DNA of 64,000 nt, taken from the NCBI GenBank assembly GCA_032622095.1, contig CP136064.1, positions 147,936,864-148,000,863 of the forward strand, in the 5' to 3' direction. Both the position numbers and the translations under genes were made by a program. The notes beneath the pieces were generated by a model that worked only from the letters and a program-made list of their open reading frames with translations, was not told where the DNA came from and ran no database searches. Below are positions 52,096 through 64,000 of this stretch, piece after piece. Origin of the DNA: Siphonodentalium dalli (lineage: Eukaryota > Mollusca > Scaphopoda > Gadilida > Siphonodentaliidae). Within the stretch, counting starts at the first letter, position 1; every line of letters begins with the position of its first letter.

Positions 52096-53607
52096 CTAAG
52101 TACCGGGATTTTCTGAAAATTGAAAAGACTGGTTAGTTTGGTTGTGAGTATTAGAAGTGTCAGTTTGTGTGTTCACTGTTCCAGCCTGCACACTGGGGCG
52201 AGCTTTTTTGTTTGCACCACTAGCCTGTTGAGCAGTCCTTTGTTTGTTGACAACACTGCGTTGTGGATTCGGTTTTGGTTTGGGCGTACTTTTCGATGTA
52301 AAGTTCATTTTTGCAGCTTTACCGTTTCCTTGTTGACCCTTTCTTGGTGGTTGTTTACTTTGTTGGCTTGTTTTAACGGGCGGTTTGCTTTGTTGCTGCG
52401 CTCCTGCAGTTGCAGGCTGCTGTTTAGATTTTGCTCCACCCGAAGCTTCAACATGTTGCGGCGCGAACACATCCTCGATGTTAATAGGCAGCTTATCCAT
52501 CCTATATGCTGGCTTGGTGTTGGGTTCTACAAGATTATTGTCTACATAAATACGATCAGAGACTACCCGTGCCACGTGGCCGTCTTTGCGTGCTTCTTTT
52601 GCCATTGGTTTTAGGATTTTTTTCCTGTAAGTGTTCACAACTTTGGGATAGTTCTCATTCACATAAAATTTGGAATCCTTTAATGTACCACTCCACTTCC
52701 GGACGGACTCTCTGTCCTTTATTCGCAGAAATGTTGCCAGAATTGGTCTTCTCTTGCCACTCTCGTATTTTCCAAGGCGCTTCACTAGTTCAAACTCGAT
52801 ACTATCCTTTATGTGCATTTTTTGCTTGATGAAATCAGTTAATACCATTTATGTTGTTATTTGTCCGCCATCGTCTGACATAGTCTCGTATTCAAACTCA
52901 TCTATGCCCACGAATATTAGTTCATTCTGCATCTGTTCAATCTGCATATTGGTCATTTGTTCCATGACATACATGGTCCGTCTCTCCAGGAGGTCCACTT
53001 TTGCGTTCCGTTTAGCGGACTCTATCAGTTGTCCCTTTAAGATCATTTGGGCTGCATTTGAGTTTTGAATCGCACCCTCCATGTCCGATTGTTTACTTTC
53101 AATGTCTGTCACACGGCCAGTTAAAGAGTGTTCCGAATTCTCAATACCACACAGTTTTGAATTTATAGCGGTCACTTTAATGTCAACATCTCTGATAGCC
53201 TTTATTTCGGTGGTCATTGCAGTCAATAATTGGATAATCATGTCCAATTTTGTTTCTGTGTCGCCAACATTGTTCAGAGCCGCTAAGTCAGCTGAGTTTA
53301 CTGGGTTAAACGGTGGGTTGTCGCTCGTGGTCGTATGTGGTGCGTTGTGAGCACTCGGCTTGTCCATGTTGTCAAAGACAATCAGTTCGTGGCGTTCCGA
53401 ATTTGTTGACGGGCCAGACTGCGTGAAGTTGAAAGCTGAGGAGTCGAATGAGTTTTTAAAACTTTCAAACTCAGGCCCGAGTGTTTGTGGAACTGTGTCT
53501 TGACTGGGTATATAGTCATTATTAACAGTAGCGAGACCGCTTGCGACCGCAGATGATAAATCAGATGTGATGTCTGTGTTGTTTTGGGCTTCCATGGAGG
53601 CGGCCAT
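52096..53607 (-). pseudogene. LINE ORF1 (nucleic-acid chaperone type) with an internal stop
   Basis: Two halves in the same frame, divided by a TAA at 52849-52851. The first (252 codons from the ATG at 53607) has a Ser/Asn/Pro-rich N-terminus and a long heptad region (~110-225) like the coiled coil of ORF1p, leading into the first RRM-like strand ('NELIFVGIDEFE'). The second half (250 codons) continues with 'RLGKYESGKRRPILATFLR', as in the RRM and C-terminal domains of L1-type ORF1p, then a Gln/Lys/Pro-rich tail. The stop may be a simple nonsense mutation in a dead copy. Confidence 0.8.
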
Positions 53608-53630
53608 GTTTGTTTACATTGACTCTGACA

Positions 53631-54245
53631 GGTAGGCGGGGCTTCAATTCAAAATTCAGTTAATCAACGCTGTCACTCTTTTCTGATCACTGATTCTCGA
53701 ACATCATACCTTATATTTCATAGAATGTCCATCACGATATATTCCTTGATAGTTATAGAATAATATTATCCATTTGTAATTGCGAATAGACACTTCGAAT
53801 TTGATATTTTTATGAAAGTTTCTTCCTCGTAATCACCCGTGACTTTCGTAGACGACGCATGCGCATACGCATGGGGTGAAGGTCAAGGTCGGCTGTTATC
53901 GGTGGTGAACAAGTAGATATAGTTTCTTTAACAGAGTATAATAACATGTGATGTGGGTGTATATATACACAATGGAAGTAATAATTAGTTATGTGCTCTG
54001 GTCGACATTTCTGTATTCATTCATGGCCAACTGAGGACGGCTATGAATAGTGGGAGTAATATAATAGTAGCAATAATAACATTTCTGGAGATAGGAGTAA
54101 TTATTGTGCATTTTCTTTCACGGCAAATTTGAACGAACCAGTCTTTTTCGAACTCTTCCAATTTAAATTCACGGCGTGCATTTATGGGCGGCCATTCGGT
54201 CGTAAATTACATGAAATAAAAGTTAATGGTGGCTTGTAAAAACAA
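53631..54245. other. Non-coding flank
   Basis: No gene recognised. Contains a GC-richer block with 'acgacgcatgcgcatacgcatggggtgaaggtcaagg' near 53850. Confidence 0.4.
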
Positions 54246-54835
54246 TAGTCTCGATTTTCAAACCAATGGTCGTTCTTGAATTCTATAAGAGACAATTCCG
54301 TTTCAATAAACATAGATACAAACCAAATAGTCTCGATTTTCAAACCAATGGTCGTTCTTGAATTCTATAAGAGACAATTCCGTTTCAATAGACATAGATT
54401 CAAACCAAATAGTCTAGATTTTCAAACCAATGGTCGTTCTTGAATTCTATAAGAGACAATTTCGTTTTAATAGACATAGATTCAAACCAAATAGTCTCGA
54501 TTTTCAAACCAATGGTCGTTCTTGAATTCTATAAGAGACAATTCCGTTTCAATAGACATAGATTCAAACCAAATAGTCTAGATTTTCAAACCAATGGTCG
54601 TTCTTGAATTCTATAAGAGACAATTCCGTTTCAATAGATGTAGATTCAAACCAATAGTCTCAATTTTCAACCCAATAGTCGTTTTTGGATTCAATAAGAG
54701 ACAATTCCGTTTTAATAGATATAGATCGATTCAAACCGATAGTCTCCATTTTCATACCAATAGTCGTTCTTGGATTCAATAAGAGACAATTCCGTTTCAA
54801 TAGATATAGATTCATTATCAATGTTGACTGATGTA
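54246..54835. repeat. 82-bp tandem array, seven copies
   Basis: Unit 'tagtctcgattttcaaaccaatggtcgttcttgaattctataagagacaattccgtttcaatagacatagattcaaacca' in abbreviated sense; spacing 82 bp for the first five steps, then 81 and 85. The first five copies are almost identical and the last two diverged, which suggests growth from one side. Confidence 0.93.
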
Positions 54836-55424
54836 AAATTAATGTTTTATTTTAATTTAATAGTATTCGTTCTTCAACTAATATCTAATAGCAAACAATT
54901 AGTATACAGATTCGCGCATATTCAATAAACGTACATTCCGTTTCAATAGCCATCAAACAAACAGACCATGTCCCACGAACAATGATTATAATCGTTATCA
55001 AACTAATATAATTATAGACCTTATTGTCATTCTTATATTTAAATATAAATTATCACCAATTCAGAATTACTGAAGTTCTATATTTCAATTAAATGGCTTT
55101 CGTATTCTAATCAATATCTAACAGGGAAATGAACAACGTAAATATTAATAGCCATAATAAGAGAATTAACGCTAGAGTTCAGCACCAGGAACTATTTTAA
55201 ACAAGCCCCTCTTGTGGATTTCCCTGGTCTATTTATAGATTTATAGACTGGTTGTATCTCGACCGAACTTTTTACGCAAGGGTTTCGCTAGTCCCGTCGC
55301 TGGCTCAGGCCACTCCGCTTACTACTCCGTAACGTTACGCTCCCGACATGCTGGGAACGTTACGCCTTAGCGTAGTGAAGGCATAGAGCTAGCGTCTGGT
55401 CTAGGGTTTCGCTGGTTGAACAAA
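54836..55424. other. Non-coding; CpG-rich upstream region of the exon at 55425
   Basis: AT-rich to 55200, then a CG-containing stretch (55250-55420) with an inverted 'cgtaacgttacg..gaacgttacg' motif, as often seen near promoters. Confidence 0.4.
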
Positions 55425-55689
55425 ATGGCGGAAAGGGAGGAAGTGTTGAGAGAGGCCGCTTCTCTCATGGGAAGAGCTGCGAACATAATAATGAATACGA
55501 CTACACCTAATCCTGTTTCCAGTAATACTAGTACCACTGTCAGTACTGACAGTAGCCTGGGTAGAGCAAGTACCTCGGACAACACCTTACGATCGGTATT
55601 GTCCGAACAGCGCCGTATATTTAACAGGGGCGGCCGCACTTCTGGCTCTGCTGCCAACTTTCGGAGTCTTTTCCGAAATGCGCCTCTTA
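55425..55689 (+). CDS. Candidate first coding exon with splice donor
   Basis: The ATG at 55425 opens a frame of ~88 codons ('MAEREEVLREAASLMGRAAN', Ser/Thr-rich middle, 'SEQRRIFNRGGRTSG', 'ANFRSLFR') that leads into GTAAGT at 55690-55695. It follows a CpG-containing region. N-terminal exons of this style occur in transposon-derived invertebrate genes with HECT or similar domains downstream, but no second exon was found here, so the product is unknown. Without splicing the frame would end at 55730. Confidence 0.45.
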
Positions 55690-55695
55690 GTAAGT

Positions 55696-56984
55696 TATTT
55701 TATTATATGACTACTAATAATCTCCCTTAAATACCACTATTGTATTGTATGCGACAAGAATGTCTTAGACTTAGGTGAGATCACACTCGCCAAATTCTTG
55801 AAAATGAAATTGGCAAAATCTATTCTGCGACTGCTTTCAGCTTTGCCTTTGGCCTTTGGTCAGTGGTTCCCAGTTTTCGTTTATTTTACTGAACTAGTGT
55901 CATAGTGGATCACACTGCGGCCCCGTGGTCACGAATGACGTCATATAATAAACACATTACTGGAGTGAATATTTTTTGATTAATTGCGCATCTCCGTGAC
56001 GAGGTTAAATCATAGATCAAACTCACGCTCTTCGGGCGAGGTTTGTTCCATAGACCATTTTACAGATAACCAGTTTGACTGTTGCATTGTGGGTCAGAAA
56101 GTATCCAAACAAAGCCACGTGCTTTACGGCCGCATGCATTTACTATGGGGGATTTAGGGTTGGTCTACATGTATGAAACTAATTATAATTTTGGTACCTG
56201 TCATAGTTTACGCGAGAAATTTTAAACACATATCAGGGACATGTACCCCTTCTAGAATGTTCAAAATCATTAATCATTTCCAGTTGCTTGTTGTATTTTA
56301 ATTGAATTTATGCAATGAAATAATGCGAAAATTCAGAAAATTGCACTAATTTCCCAATATTTGGCGGTTTTAGTAAACGCCTGATAAAAGTCGTTCTATT
56401 GGGAAATTTTTACTCCAAATGTTTAGAGAATATAGAGTAAACACAGTACTATCAGAATATCGTAAAGGGGTTCCGTGATTTGGGATCAATTAACCCTCAG
56501 ACGGCCGAAGCTGCCGTCCATAAATTCTCTCTTCGCACATCTGGCTTCGCATGCGTTTCGCGAAAATAAAACTGTTTTACGAAAACCTTCATGTTTTAAC
56601 TGACAACTGAAGCATGTGAGAGGGCGTGCTGACACTCTTTCATATTTATTGTGACGGTTGAACATCAGGTCGAATAAGTATTGTTAAAATTTTCACAACA
56701 GTTACCAACACACTAGTGGAGGTTTTGCTGTCTTTTGTTTGTTTAACTGTATGAAACGAAGCCTTTGCTATGATTAGGTTGAACCTAATCCATATGCTAG
56801 GGTTTCTTCAAAAGTTGTCTGAATATGCCGCCACTGTCTGCTATATTGGTTTGGAGAACAAAATCACCCAGGCGAAGGAGAAGATCTCTCGACTTTCCCG
56901 GGCGCTTCGCACCTTTCTACTCTCATTCAACAAAATCACTTCGCTTCGTTCCATCTACTACCCTTACAAAATTATAAATTGAAA
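55696..56984. other. Non-coding / possible intron
   Basis: No gene. The 70-codon plus frame at 56770-56982 has no domain; it lies directly before the THAP exon and may be its 5' leader. Confidence 0.35.
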
Positions 56985-57043
56985 ATGGCTTCAAATCGCT
57001 GTGCAGTTTTCGGTTGCAATAATGACCGACGTAACCCAGAAAC
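56985..57043 (+). CDS. First exon of a THAP zinc-finger protein
   Basis: Only 59 bp: ATG, then 'ASNRCAVFGCNNDRRNPET', followed directly by the donor GTGAGT at 57044. The C-x4-C pair with 'AVFGCNN' is the beginning of the THAP domain (C2CH), and splitting after ~20 codons is usual for these genes. THAP domains bind DNA and are common in P-element-like transposases and host factors. A following 'KYFHRIPTAK' after a tttcacag-like acceptor near 57715 might be decayed exon 2, but this is weak. Confidence 0.6.
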
Positions 57044-57049
57044 GTGAGT

Positions 57050-59060
57050 ATTATTTAATTTGATATGAATATTCGTACATGTACTATAAGTTTATTGATT
57101 TCCAACAAAAATCTTTCAAGTTTAGAGTAATTCGGAAGGTCATTTTATACCATATAATACGGAACCAATAAAGAGCGTTTATGTTCTCATTACATGACCG
57201 GAAATATGTCGTTTTTAATCTACCTCGATGTGTTAAGATGGACTGATGGAGATGCACGTTTTGCATTAAAGGCACGTGCGGCCTTTGTTGTCGAAAATAT
57301 TCATATTTTTTCCAATCACCGTAAACAGAAAAACATTAAAACTAATACAGTTTCGTTCATATATACCATGACCATCGCGTAAATTATGTCTTACCTAAAC
57401 AAGAGTCTGATTGTGTTACAGAAAACAACAGCATGCTACTGGCTGATCACACATAAATAGCATAAACGCTCTTTAATAATTCCATATAAGGAATTCGCCG
57501 ATAAAGAACGCTCTTTATGTTTACCATCATAATATAAACAAACACCAGGAAAGTAACTTTTTATGTTTTTGTTTACATAACAATGGCCAAACATATGCCA
57601 ATACCATACAGTTTATGCGATATTTCTTATTTGTATACGGACAAAGTCTGTCTACATTTTGATGTTCTTTCTGTTTGTGGCGGTTTTTGACGGGTGGAAA
57701 TATTTTCACAGAATACCCACCGCCAAGGCCAACCGTATCTTTAATACAGCAAATTATGGCAAGAGATTTCAACAAAGTCTTTCTTTGGATCTATATCTGG
57801 CAAAAAATCTTGAATTTCACATCTTCATTGTATGTAGAATCGGAGCATTTATTAAGAGACAACAAAAACTCCAGGCATAACAACTTCGCTTTTTGGGTAT
57901 TAACCCTTTGAACCCTGACGCCCTACCACGATCGACACCCTGACCCTGGGCTCCTCGTGGGATTTTCCTTTAAATTTTATAGTGTCTTGTTGGATGGTGT
58001 TGGTTATGTTTAATTTGTGACACATGTATGAAACTTTACAGGCCCCCCCCCCCTCCCCCCATTGATCACTTATCATTATAAAATCGGAAGACTTTGCCAC
58101 GCGGCAGCGTCTTGGTAACGGTTGCTAGGCAACTATCCCGAATTGAGTGGAAAAGGCAATTATAGCATGGTATGTCATAACTCAATGGCAGTGATTGCGT
58201 TTTTGATGACGATAATACCCTAATGTGAAATTTGAGATATATCCGACAAGAATTTAAGAGAGATCGAATGAAATTAATTATTTAAGATAGCAACGGTTGC
58301 TAATCAAGTACCACAAATGCACGGATGACACCACTGCACTAACCATTAAGTGGTAGTGTTCCCTTAATTTATACAATATCGAGTCGCATAATGCTGTATA
58401 TGTTCAATGGTGGCACCTGTTTAAAACTGTGCATACATATGTATGTTATGCATTGACCATTCTATGATCATTAAAATATAAGGACACTTTGCCACCCAAT
58501 CTCTCCTTAGTAACGGTTACCAGACAACTACCCGGCATTAGCAAGAAACTGCAATTATGATGCAGCTATATGTCCTATATATAACACCACATTTCGCTTA
58601 AAACGCATGTTTTTGTCATTTACAACCTATGTTCTGCGCATGCGCATATATTCCTACCCGATACTATAGCGGGTAGACATTCCATATACACACCCTGACC
58701 ACCGCCGATGTCTATGGGGCCATTTAAACATATATTAGTAGGTATGTCGTGCATAAGTACGCTATAAACCATTTATTTCGCATATCGCTGCTCTGCGCAT
58801 GCGCGAAGAAATAAACTTGATATGCGATCGAACCCCTTCACCATATAAATATAATTTGAACAGGCTTTTTGTATTTGATATATATAACTAGAGTTTAGAC
58901 GTCGATTTGTTATTGAATCGCATAGCTATAAACTATAAACACGTGGCGGTCGTTATAATGGCCGGTTCAGCGGTCGGTATACCGGCCGCTAGGGTATATG
59001 GAGGTTCACGCAGCGGCCGGTATTCCGGCCGCTGGGGTTCAAAGGGTTAACCGTTTTCTG
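57050..59060. other. Non-coding region with dispersed repeat copies
   Basis: Contains inverted copies of the 4838-5100/9840-9990 repeat family ('ggtaacggttgctaggcaacta' near 58110; a diverged second near 58500), 'aataaagagcgttt'-like words at 57168 and 57463-57520 related to the satellite at 60175, a poly-C tract at 58045, and a small 'cggccggtat(a/t)ccggccgct' repeat at 58970-59035. Confidence 0.45.
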
Positions 59061-59068
59061 TTGATCAC

Positions 59069-59240
59069 CTGCCGACTGAATAACTGGAAATTTCTGTTTG
59101 TGTGCCAACTCGGCTAGCTGCACTTTCTCATCTTTTTTTCGTCTAGTTGATGGAACACCATGGTCGTCTAGGAAGGTTTTTAGTTCGCTGTCTGTATATC
59201 ACTTGGCCATTCTTCTATTTTATATACCCCATAAAACTTC
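59069..59240 (-). pseudogene. SAP-domain exon with a one-base frameshift
   Basis: Minus-strand reading 'KFYGVYKIEEWPSDIQTA', then after a one-base shift 'LKTFLDDHGVPSTRRKKDEK' and 'AELAHKQKF'. This is the W..L....LK.FL...G.P..GKK..L..L pattern of SAP domains, which bind DNA and are frequent in transposon-linked invertebrate proteins. A donor-like GT follows at 59068-59067. No neighbouring exons were recognised. Either a decayed exon or a sequence error. Confidence 0.45.
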
Positions 59241-59468
59241 CGTTACATGTTCTCACTTGTGTTTCAACAATTCACCGAAAGTTTGTCTCAAATAAATTGT
59301 TATAAAACACAGGTTTATGGCCGCGGACATAAGCCGATTAAGTGTGATGTAATTTATCCATGAACTTGACAAATGGAGATTCTATCACCATTCAACACGA
59401 AAATTGGACCTTTAAACAGACAAGTTTCATTTTCTGGAGAAACTCTGAGCGCCCATTCTCACTCGCAA

Positions 59469-60174
<706 letters not shown>

Positions 60175-61255
60175 AGGGACAATAACAACGCATTTAACTA
60201 ACTAATTGATTATAGACCAAAAATGGTTGCAATCTGGTCGGTGTAAGTTTAAACACGGGGATGACCCATATAGTGTGGTATAGATGCCGTTGACCTCAGA
60301 CGCCTTTAAGGGTCAAATTTGAGCAATAAAGAGCGTTCTTTATAAGTTTAAAGTATTTGTAGGAAAATTGGTACAAATGAACCACCCAACTTGATGAATG
60401 TCACGCGATAGGCATCTTCGACCCAAGATGACTTACATGGGTATATAATCAATAAAGAGCGTTTATCATCATTCCAGAAGATATGTGAGAAAATTGGTGA
60501 CAAAAGTCGAATGACGCAGGGCATGTCAAGGGAATGGGTTTGTTGACCTCAAATTATTTAAAGATGCACTAATAATAAGAAATTAAAAGATAAATGTAAC
60601 TTTATCCGGATGCCGCTGATCTCAGACGATTTTAATGGACAAATGTGAGCAATAAAGAGCGTTAGTTATAGGCTCAAAGTATAATTTGGGATAACTGGTA
60701 CAGATGAATCACCCGACCAGGTGGTTGTCACGCGATAGGCGTCTTTGACCTCAGATGACTTACATGGTCATATAATCAATAAAGAGCGTTTATTTTCATT
60801 CCTGAAGATGAGTGGGGGAAATTTGTGACAAAACTGGAATGACGCAGGGCGTGTCAAAGGATTGGGTGTGTTGACCTCACACGATTTAAAGATGCACTAA
60901 TAATTAGCAATTAAAAGAAAAAAATTAACTCTATCCGGATGCCGTTGATCTCAGACGACTTTAATGGGCAAATGCGAGCAATGAAGGCATTCGCTATAGG
61001 CTCAAAGTATATGAAGAAAAATTGGTACAGATGAATCACCCGACCAGGTGATTTCACGTGATAGGCGTCTTTGACCTCAGATGATTTCATTGATATACAA
61101 TCATTAAAGAGCGTTTATTATTATTTCATGGAGATATGTGGAGAAATTGATGCAAAAAAGTGACATGACGCAGGGAATGTCACGGGATTGGTTTTGTTTA
61201 CCTATAATGGTTTTGAAGAGGCACTAATAATCAGCAATTAAGAGATAGTTTAACT
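60175..61255. repeat. ~325-bp satellite, about 3.3 copies
   Basis: Consecutive diverged units contain 'aataaagagcgtt(c/t)', 'aaattggtacagatgaa(t/c)cacccgacc', 'cacgcgataggcgtctttgacctcagatgac', 'aataaagagcgttta' and 'gacgcagggc.tgtca'. Equivalent points are at 60327, 60651 and 60978 (324- and 327-bp spacing). Each unit has the AATAAAGAGCGTT word twice. Confidence 0.9.
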
Positions 61256-64000
61256 TTGGCTTCAAACAGCTGGGTTCTGTTAAATTACAAGTACCAGGGA
61301 GGGCTAAATTTGCATTCGTTATGGTGATTGATACATGACGGTACACATGCGTGGTGGGCTACATACTGTGAGCGTATCCATCAAAGCAGTCATGAATGGG
61401 GTCGACCGATGACACGTCATAGACGGTTACGCATTCCAAAAAACGCTTAGCCTACATTTCGGCTAGATTAATTAAAACTTCAATGACTGTTCACTATAGC
61501 AAATCAACATGATTGGGAGAGGGGTATTGTTAGAATGGATGCGCCACGGTATATTCTAGAAGTCAAGATGTGTCAACCACAGTATACAAGGCCCGTGGTG
61601 TTTTCAAAACCACGCGTGGCCAACATTTTAACACGGAAAAAACACGAAAAAATCGCACGTGGTCTTAGCGTCAATGAATACAGAATTGTCAGATAAAATC
61701 TTTTATAATAAAAAACAATTTCATATATTGAATTATATATATATATCATATTTGTTTATCTGTGTCGATGGCCTTTATATCCATGTCATGTTTTGTTGTC
61801 GCATTTTATTTTAGTTGGCATTACTATTTTCTTGTGTTTGTTCATATTACATGTACGATAATGGTTTCGGTAGTTTGTGCGGCGATATCGTGTTCTAACA
61901 AATGGCTGAAAAATTGGATATAACATTACAAAGATTCATAAGTTAAAGAAATATTATGCACTTGTTCGGACGCGTGAAACTGATTAGTTAGTATGCATGC
62001 GCTATGCCATGAGGGGATGTATGAATTCTACTAACATTGCCGAAAATCTCAAACAAATCGACCGTACCACTTCATAGAAAACATCGTCTGAACTACTATA
62101 TTATACGCTCAATTGTAAATATTTACTTCCCGATTCGGGACGCATCTATCGGCGGTAAATTAACACAAATGATTTCGCCATCGGGGGGTCACTGTATTTA
62201 ATGCATATATATAAGAATTACGGTGTGTTCTGTCAATTTGGAAATAATATTTGTAAAAATAACTACTTTCAGCAAGATATTCTCCATTTCTATTTCATCA
62301 CCCTACTGGAGTGTTTCAGATCACTTTAAAATATCGAATTTAATGTCCAAAACGTAACTAAAGTTTTAAATTTAAATTAATTTGTTTTGAAAACTGGGAT
62401 CAAAATTTATATAAATAAAATTTAGTTTTTCCAAATTTAATTTAAAATGCTCATTTTCAACAATTAATAAAATTTTCAAGAATTGTTAGTATCAAAGTAA
62501 CTTCATATATATGCACATATGCATATTTTATAGCACACACAATATAACATATTTTTATGAGCAATCGCGGTATATTGGTATCTTTACTTTCTTTGGGCCA
62601 ATTTTTACAATCGACGGGTTGAATTTCGATAAAATTTCCGTTAAATAAAATGATGCTGCCAATCGCACAAAGGAATCACCACGAGAATACCACGCAGCCA
62701 AGAACGATTATCGACGATTAACACGCATTAAGTAAAGTAATTGCCATGAAAATATAGCAGATAGACTGGGATCGACTACAGAATGGTAACTGTAGCAGTC
62801 GTGGCCAGTCCCAAATATGTAAGTAGAATGACTGCTATCTTCTGAGAAGAACCCATCGTACATGTATATCCCTGGAATTTTCTTCCTAATGTATGGACAA
62901 ATTAATGCCATATCCGGTATCGGTATCTCTTTGATTTCACCTCATCACGCAAGAGGTAATAAATCAGCCAGTGCACAGATGCCCCGAACTTGTCGATGCG
63001 GCCTCGTTTGTTGTAACTCGATATAAGGTTATCAATTAGCCTGATAGAAATTTATCATGTGTGTGTTCCAATATTGATGTCCAGCTTTATATGTATGAAT
63101 AGTTTCGTAAATTCCAATCTAAAATGCAATTGTACTTGAATTGTGCCAATAGAGACCGATGGTGCTTGTATTTAAACAATTATTGTGTAGTTTTGTGTAC
63201 GGAAGTACACCAGAGCCGGTAGTAAGATTATATATATGATTGTACTGATTTGTGTAACCAGTCGGATTTGGCTCCCATTACTCCCAAGTGTCAGAAGCTG
63301 TTAATGAATAAAATTATCTTGGAATTCAGTTTAGTAATTTCGCCTTCAATATCAAGGCGCCGAAGGGAAGTGGCATTGTTTATGGCTGGATTGAGCTGAA
63401 ATTTGGTATGTTTGATACTTTCCATAAGAGAATCAAGCAAACTAACGCTCAGCTTCGAGAAATTACTCGATCTATAGGTTTGAATTTCAATCTGGGCGAA
63501 TTTCGATCTGGATTGAAGTTCGAAATTCAGATTGAAATTCGACCCCCACTTTTGTTTGCCTTAAATGCATTGTTGTGTTCCAATTCGTGCTCCCCTGCTC
63601 GAATTTTGGGTCAAAAGTGATTTTTTTTCACTTTTTCTGAGATACTGATGGACTCAGGGGGGGGGGGGGGGGGGTCGGAAAAAATTTCCAGGCACGTATG
63701 ATCATTTTAATTTTTTCCGGCCTCGGGGGACCCACCCACCCAATTTCTTCCGTTTCCGGCCTTTTTTTCCAAGGCAATTTTGGACACCCACCCTTTTTTT
63801 TCCGTTTCAGGAATTTTTTCCGGTCAGTTTTGGATACCCACCCCCTAAATTTGAGAAAATTATCAACTGAGCAACCAAATAGCTGATTATCCTGCATTAT
63901 CATAATTTATTGCGCGATATTTGAATAGAACAGTGCATAATGAGATAACGATACTATTTGAATTTATCATATAAGTGTCATTAATCAAGAAATGTGTCAA
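61256..64000. other. Non-coding flank
   Basis: No supported gene. Notable only: AT-rich stretch 62330-62480, a small inverted repeat of 'tcgaaattcagattgaaattcg' type at 63480-63545, and a poly-G tract at 63658-63674 followed by four 'tttttccg' repeats. Confidence 0.4.

Larger units (their letters stand above)
21758..53630 (-). mobile_element. Full-length-type LINE, split by nested insertions
   Basis: Minus-strand non-LTR retrotransposon, about 5 kb once its insertions are excluded. From 5' to 3': ORF1 (53607-52096), AP endonuclease (52053 to about 51115), gap, RT (about 47330-45766), gap, RT tail (23119-22512), gap, C-terminal end (22007-21842, stop at 21842-21844), then a ~80-bp 3' UTR and a (TAA)n tail at 21758-21786, as many CR1/L2/jockey-type LINEs have. 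The gaps are a MITE with TTAA duplication, a foldback element with AGA duplication, and a ~3.8-kb repeat block. The frame is continuous across the first two if one duplication copy is kept. Stops and a frameshift in the 5' half show that this copy is inactive. The exact clade was not assigned. Confidence 0.88.

Overview
The window looks like genomic DNA of a marine invertebrate, probably a lophotrochozoan such as a mollusc. It is AT-rich and mostly non-coding, with GT-AG type exon starts (a THAP-domain first exon, a SAP-domain exon), microsatellites, MITEs, satellites and several dead LINEs. The phylum is an inference from the repeat style, not shown by a marker gene.

The centre (about 21.8-53.6 kb) is a set of nested insertions. 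The base layer is a minus-strand non-LTR retrotransposon: ORF1 at 53607-52096, AP endonuclease at 52053-51234, reverse transcriptase at 47320-45766, RT tail at 23119-22512 and 22007-21842. It is broken by a 496-bp MITE with TTAA duplication, by a ~3.8-kb block of satellites, and by a large inverted-repeat (foldback) element at 23120-45762 with a 3-bp AGA duplication. Removing the MITE or the foldback element, each with one duplication copy, leaves the LINE frame open across the junction. The foldback element is itself split by a complete 17.3-kb Polinton/Maverick (adintovirus-like) element at 25075-42367, with a perfect 6-bp GGAGTG duplication and terminal inverted repeats starting 5'-AG.

The Polinton has a morphogenetic and replication block, all on the minus strand and packed almost without gaps: protein-primed PolB, an unknown protein, packaging ATPase, two basic GG-motif proteins, an unknown 235-aa protein, a chromodomain integrase, a small membrane protein, penton, a basic core-like protein, the double-jelly-roll major capsid, a zinc-binding small protein and an adenain-type protease.

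The right end (37.7-41.9 kb) is an accessory module. PolB and a divergent zinc-knuckle gene share a ~199-bp inverted repeat that holds both TATA boxes and the first 32 codons of both genes. Two near-identical 555-bp head-to-head promoter regions, each internally palindromic, drive four small genes (116 aa, 62 aa, 162 aa and an OTU-like protein without the catalytic cysteine). All four end 13-22 nt after the stop codon in a canonical replication-dependent histone-type 3' stem-loop, in sense orientation, two of them followed by a purine-rich box like a U7 site. Histone-type 3' ends on a Polinton accessory module are the most interesting signal here.

The left flank (1-21.7 kb) holds tandem repeats, a broken LINE with its own insertion, a TTAA-flanked 4.7-kb element, a TAA-flanked GC-rich-ended element, LINE endonuclease fragments, and a 299-codon ORF between ~200-bp direct repeats. 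The right flank (53.6-64 kb) holds an 82-bp tandem array, a candidate first exon with splice donor, a THAP first exon, a SAP exon, a microsatellite and a ~325-bp satellite.
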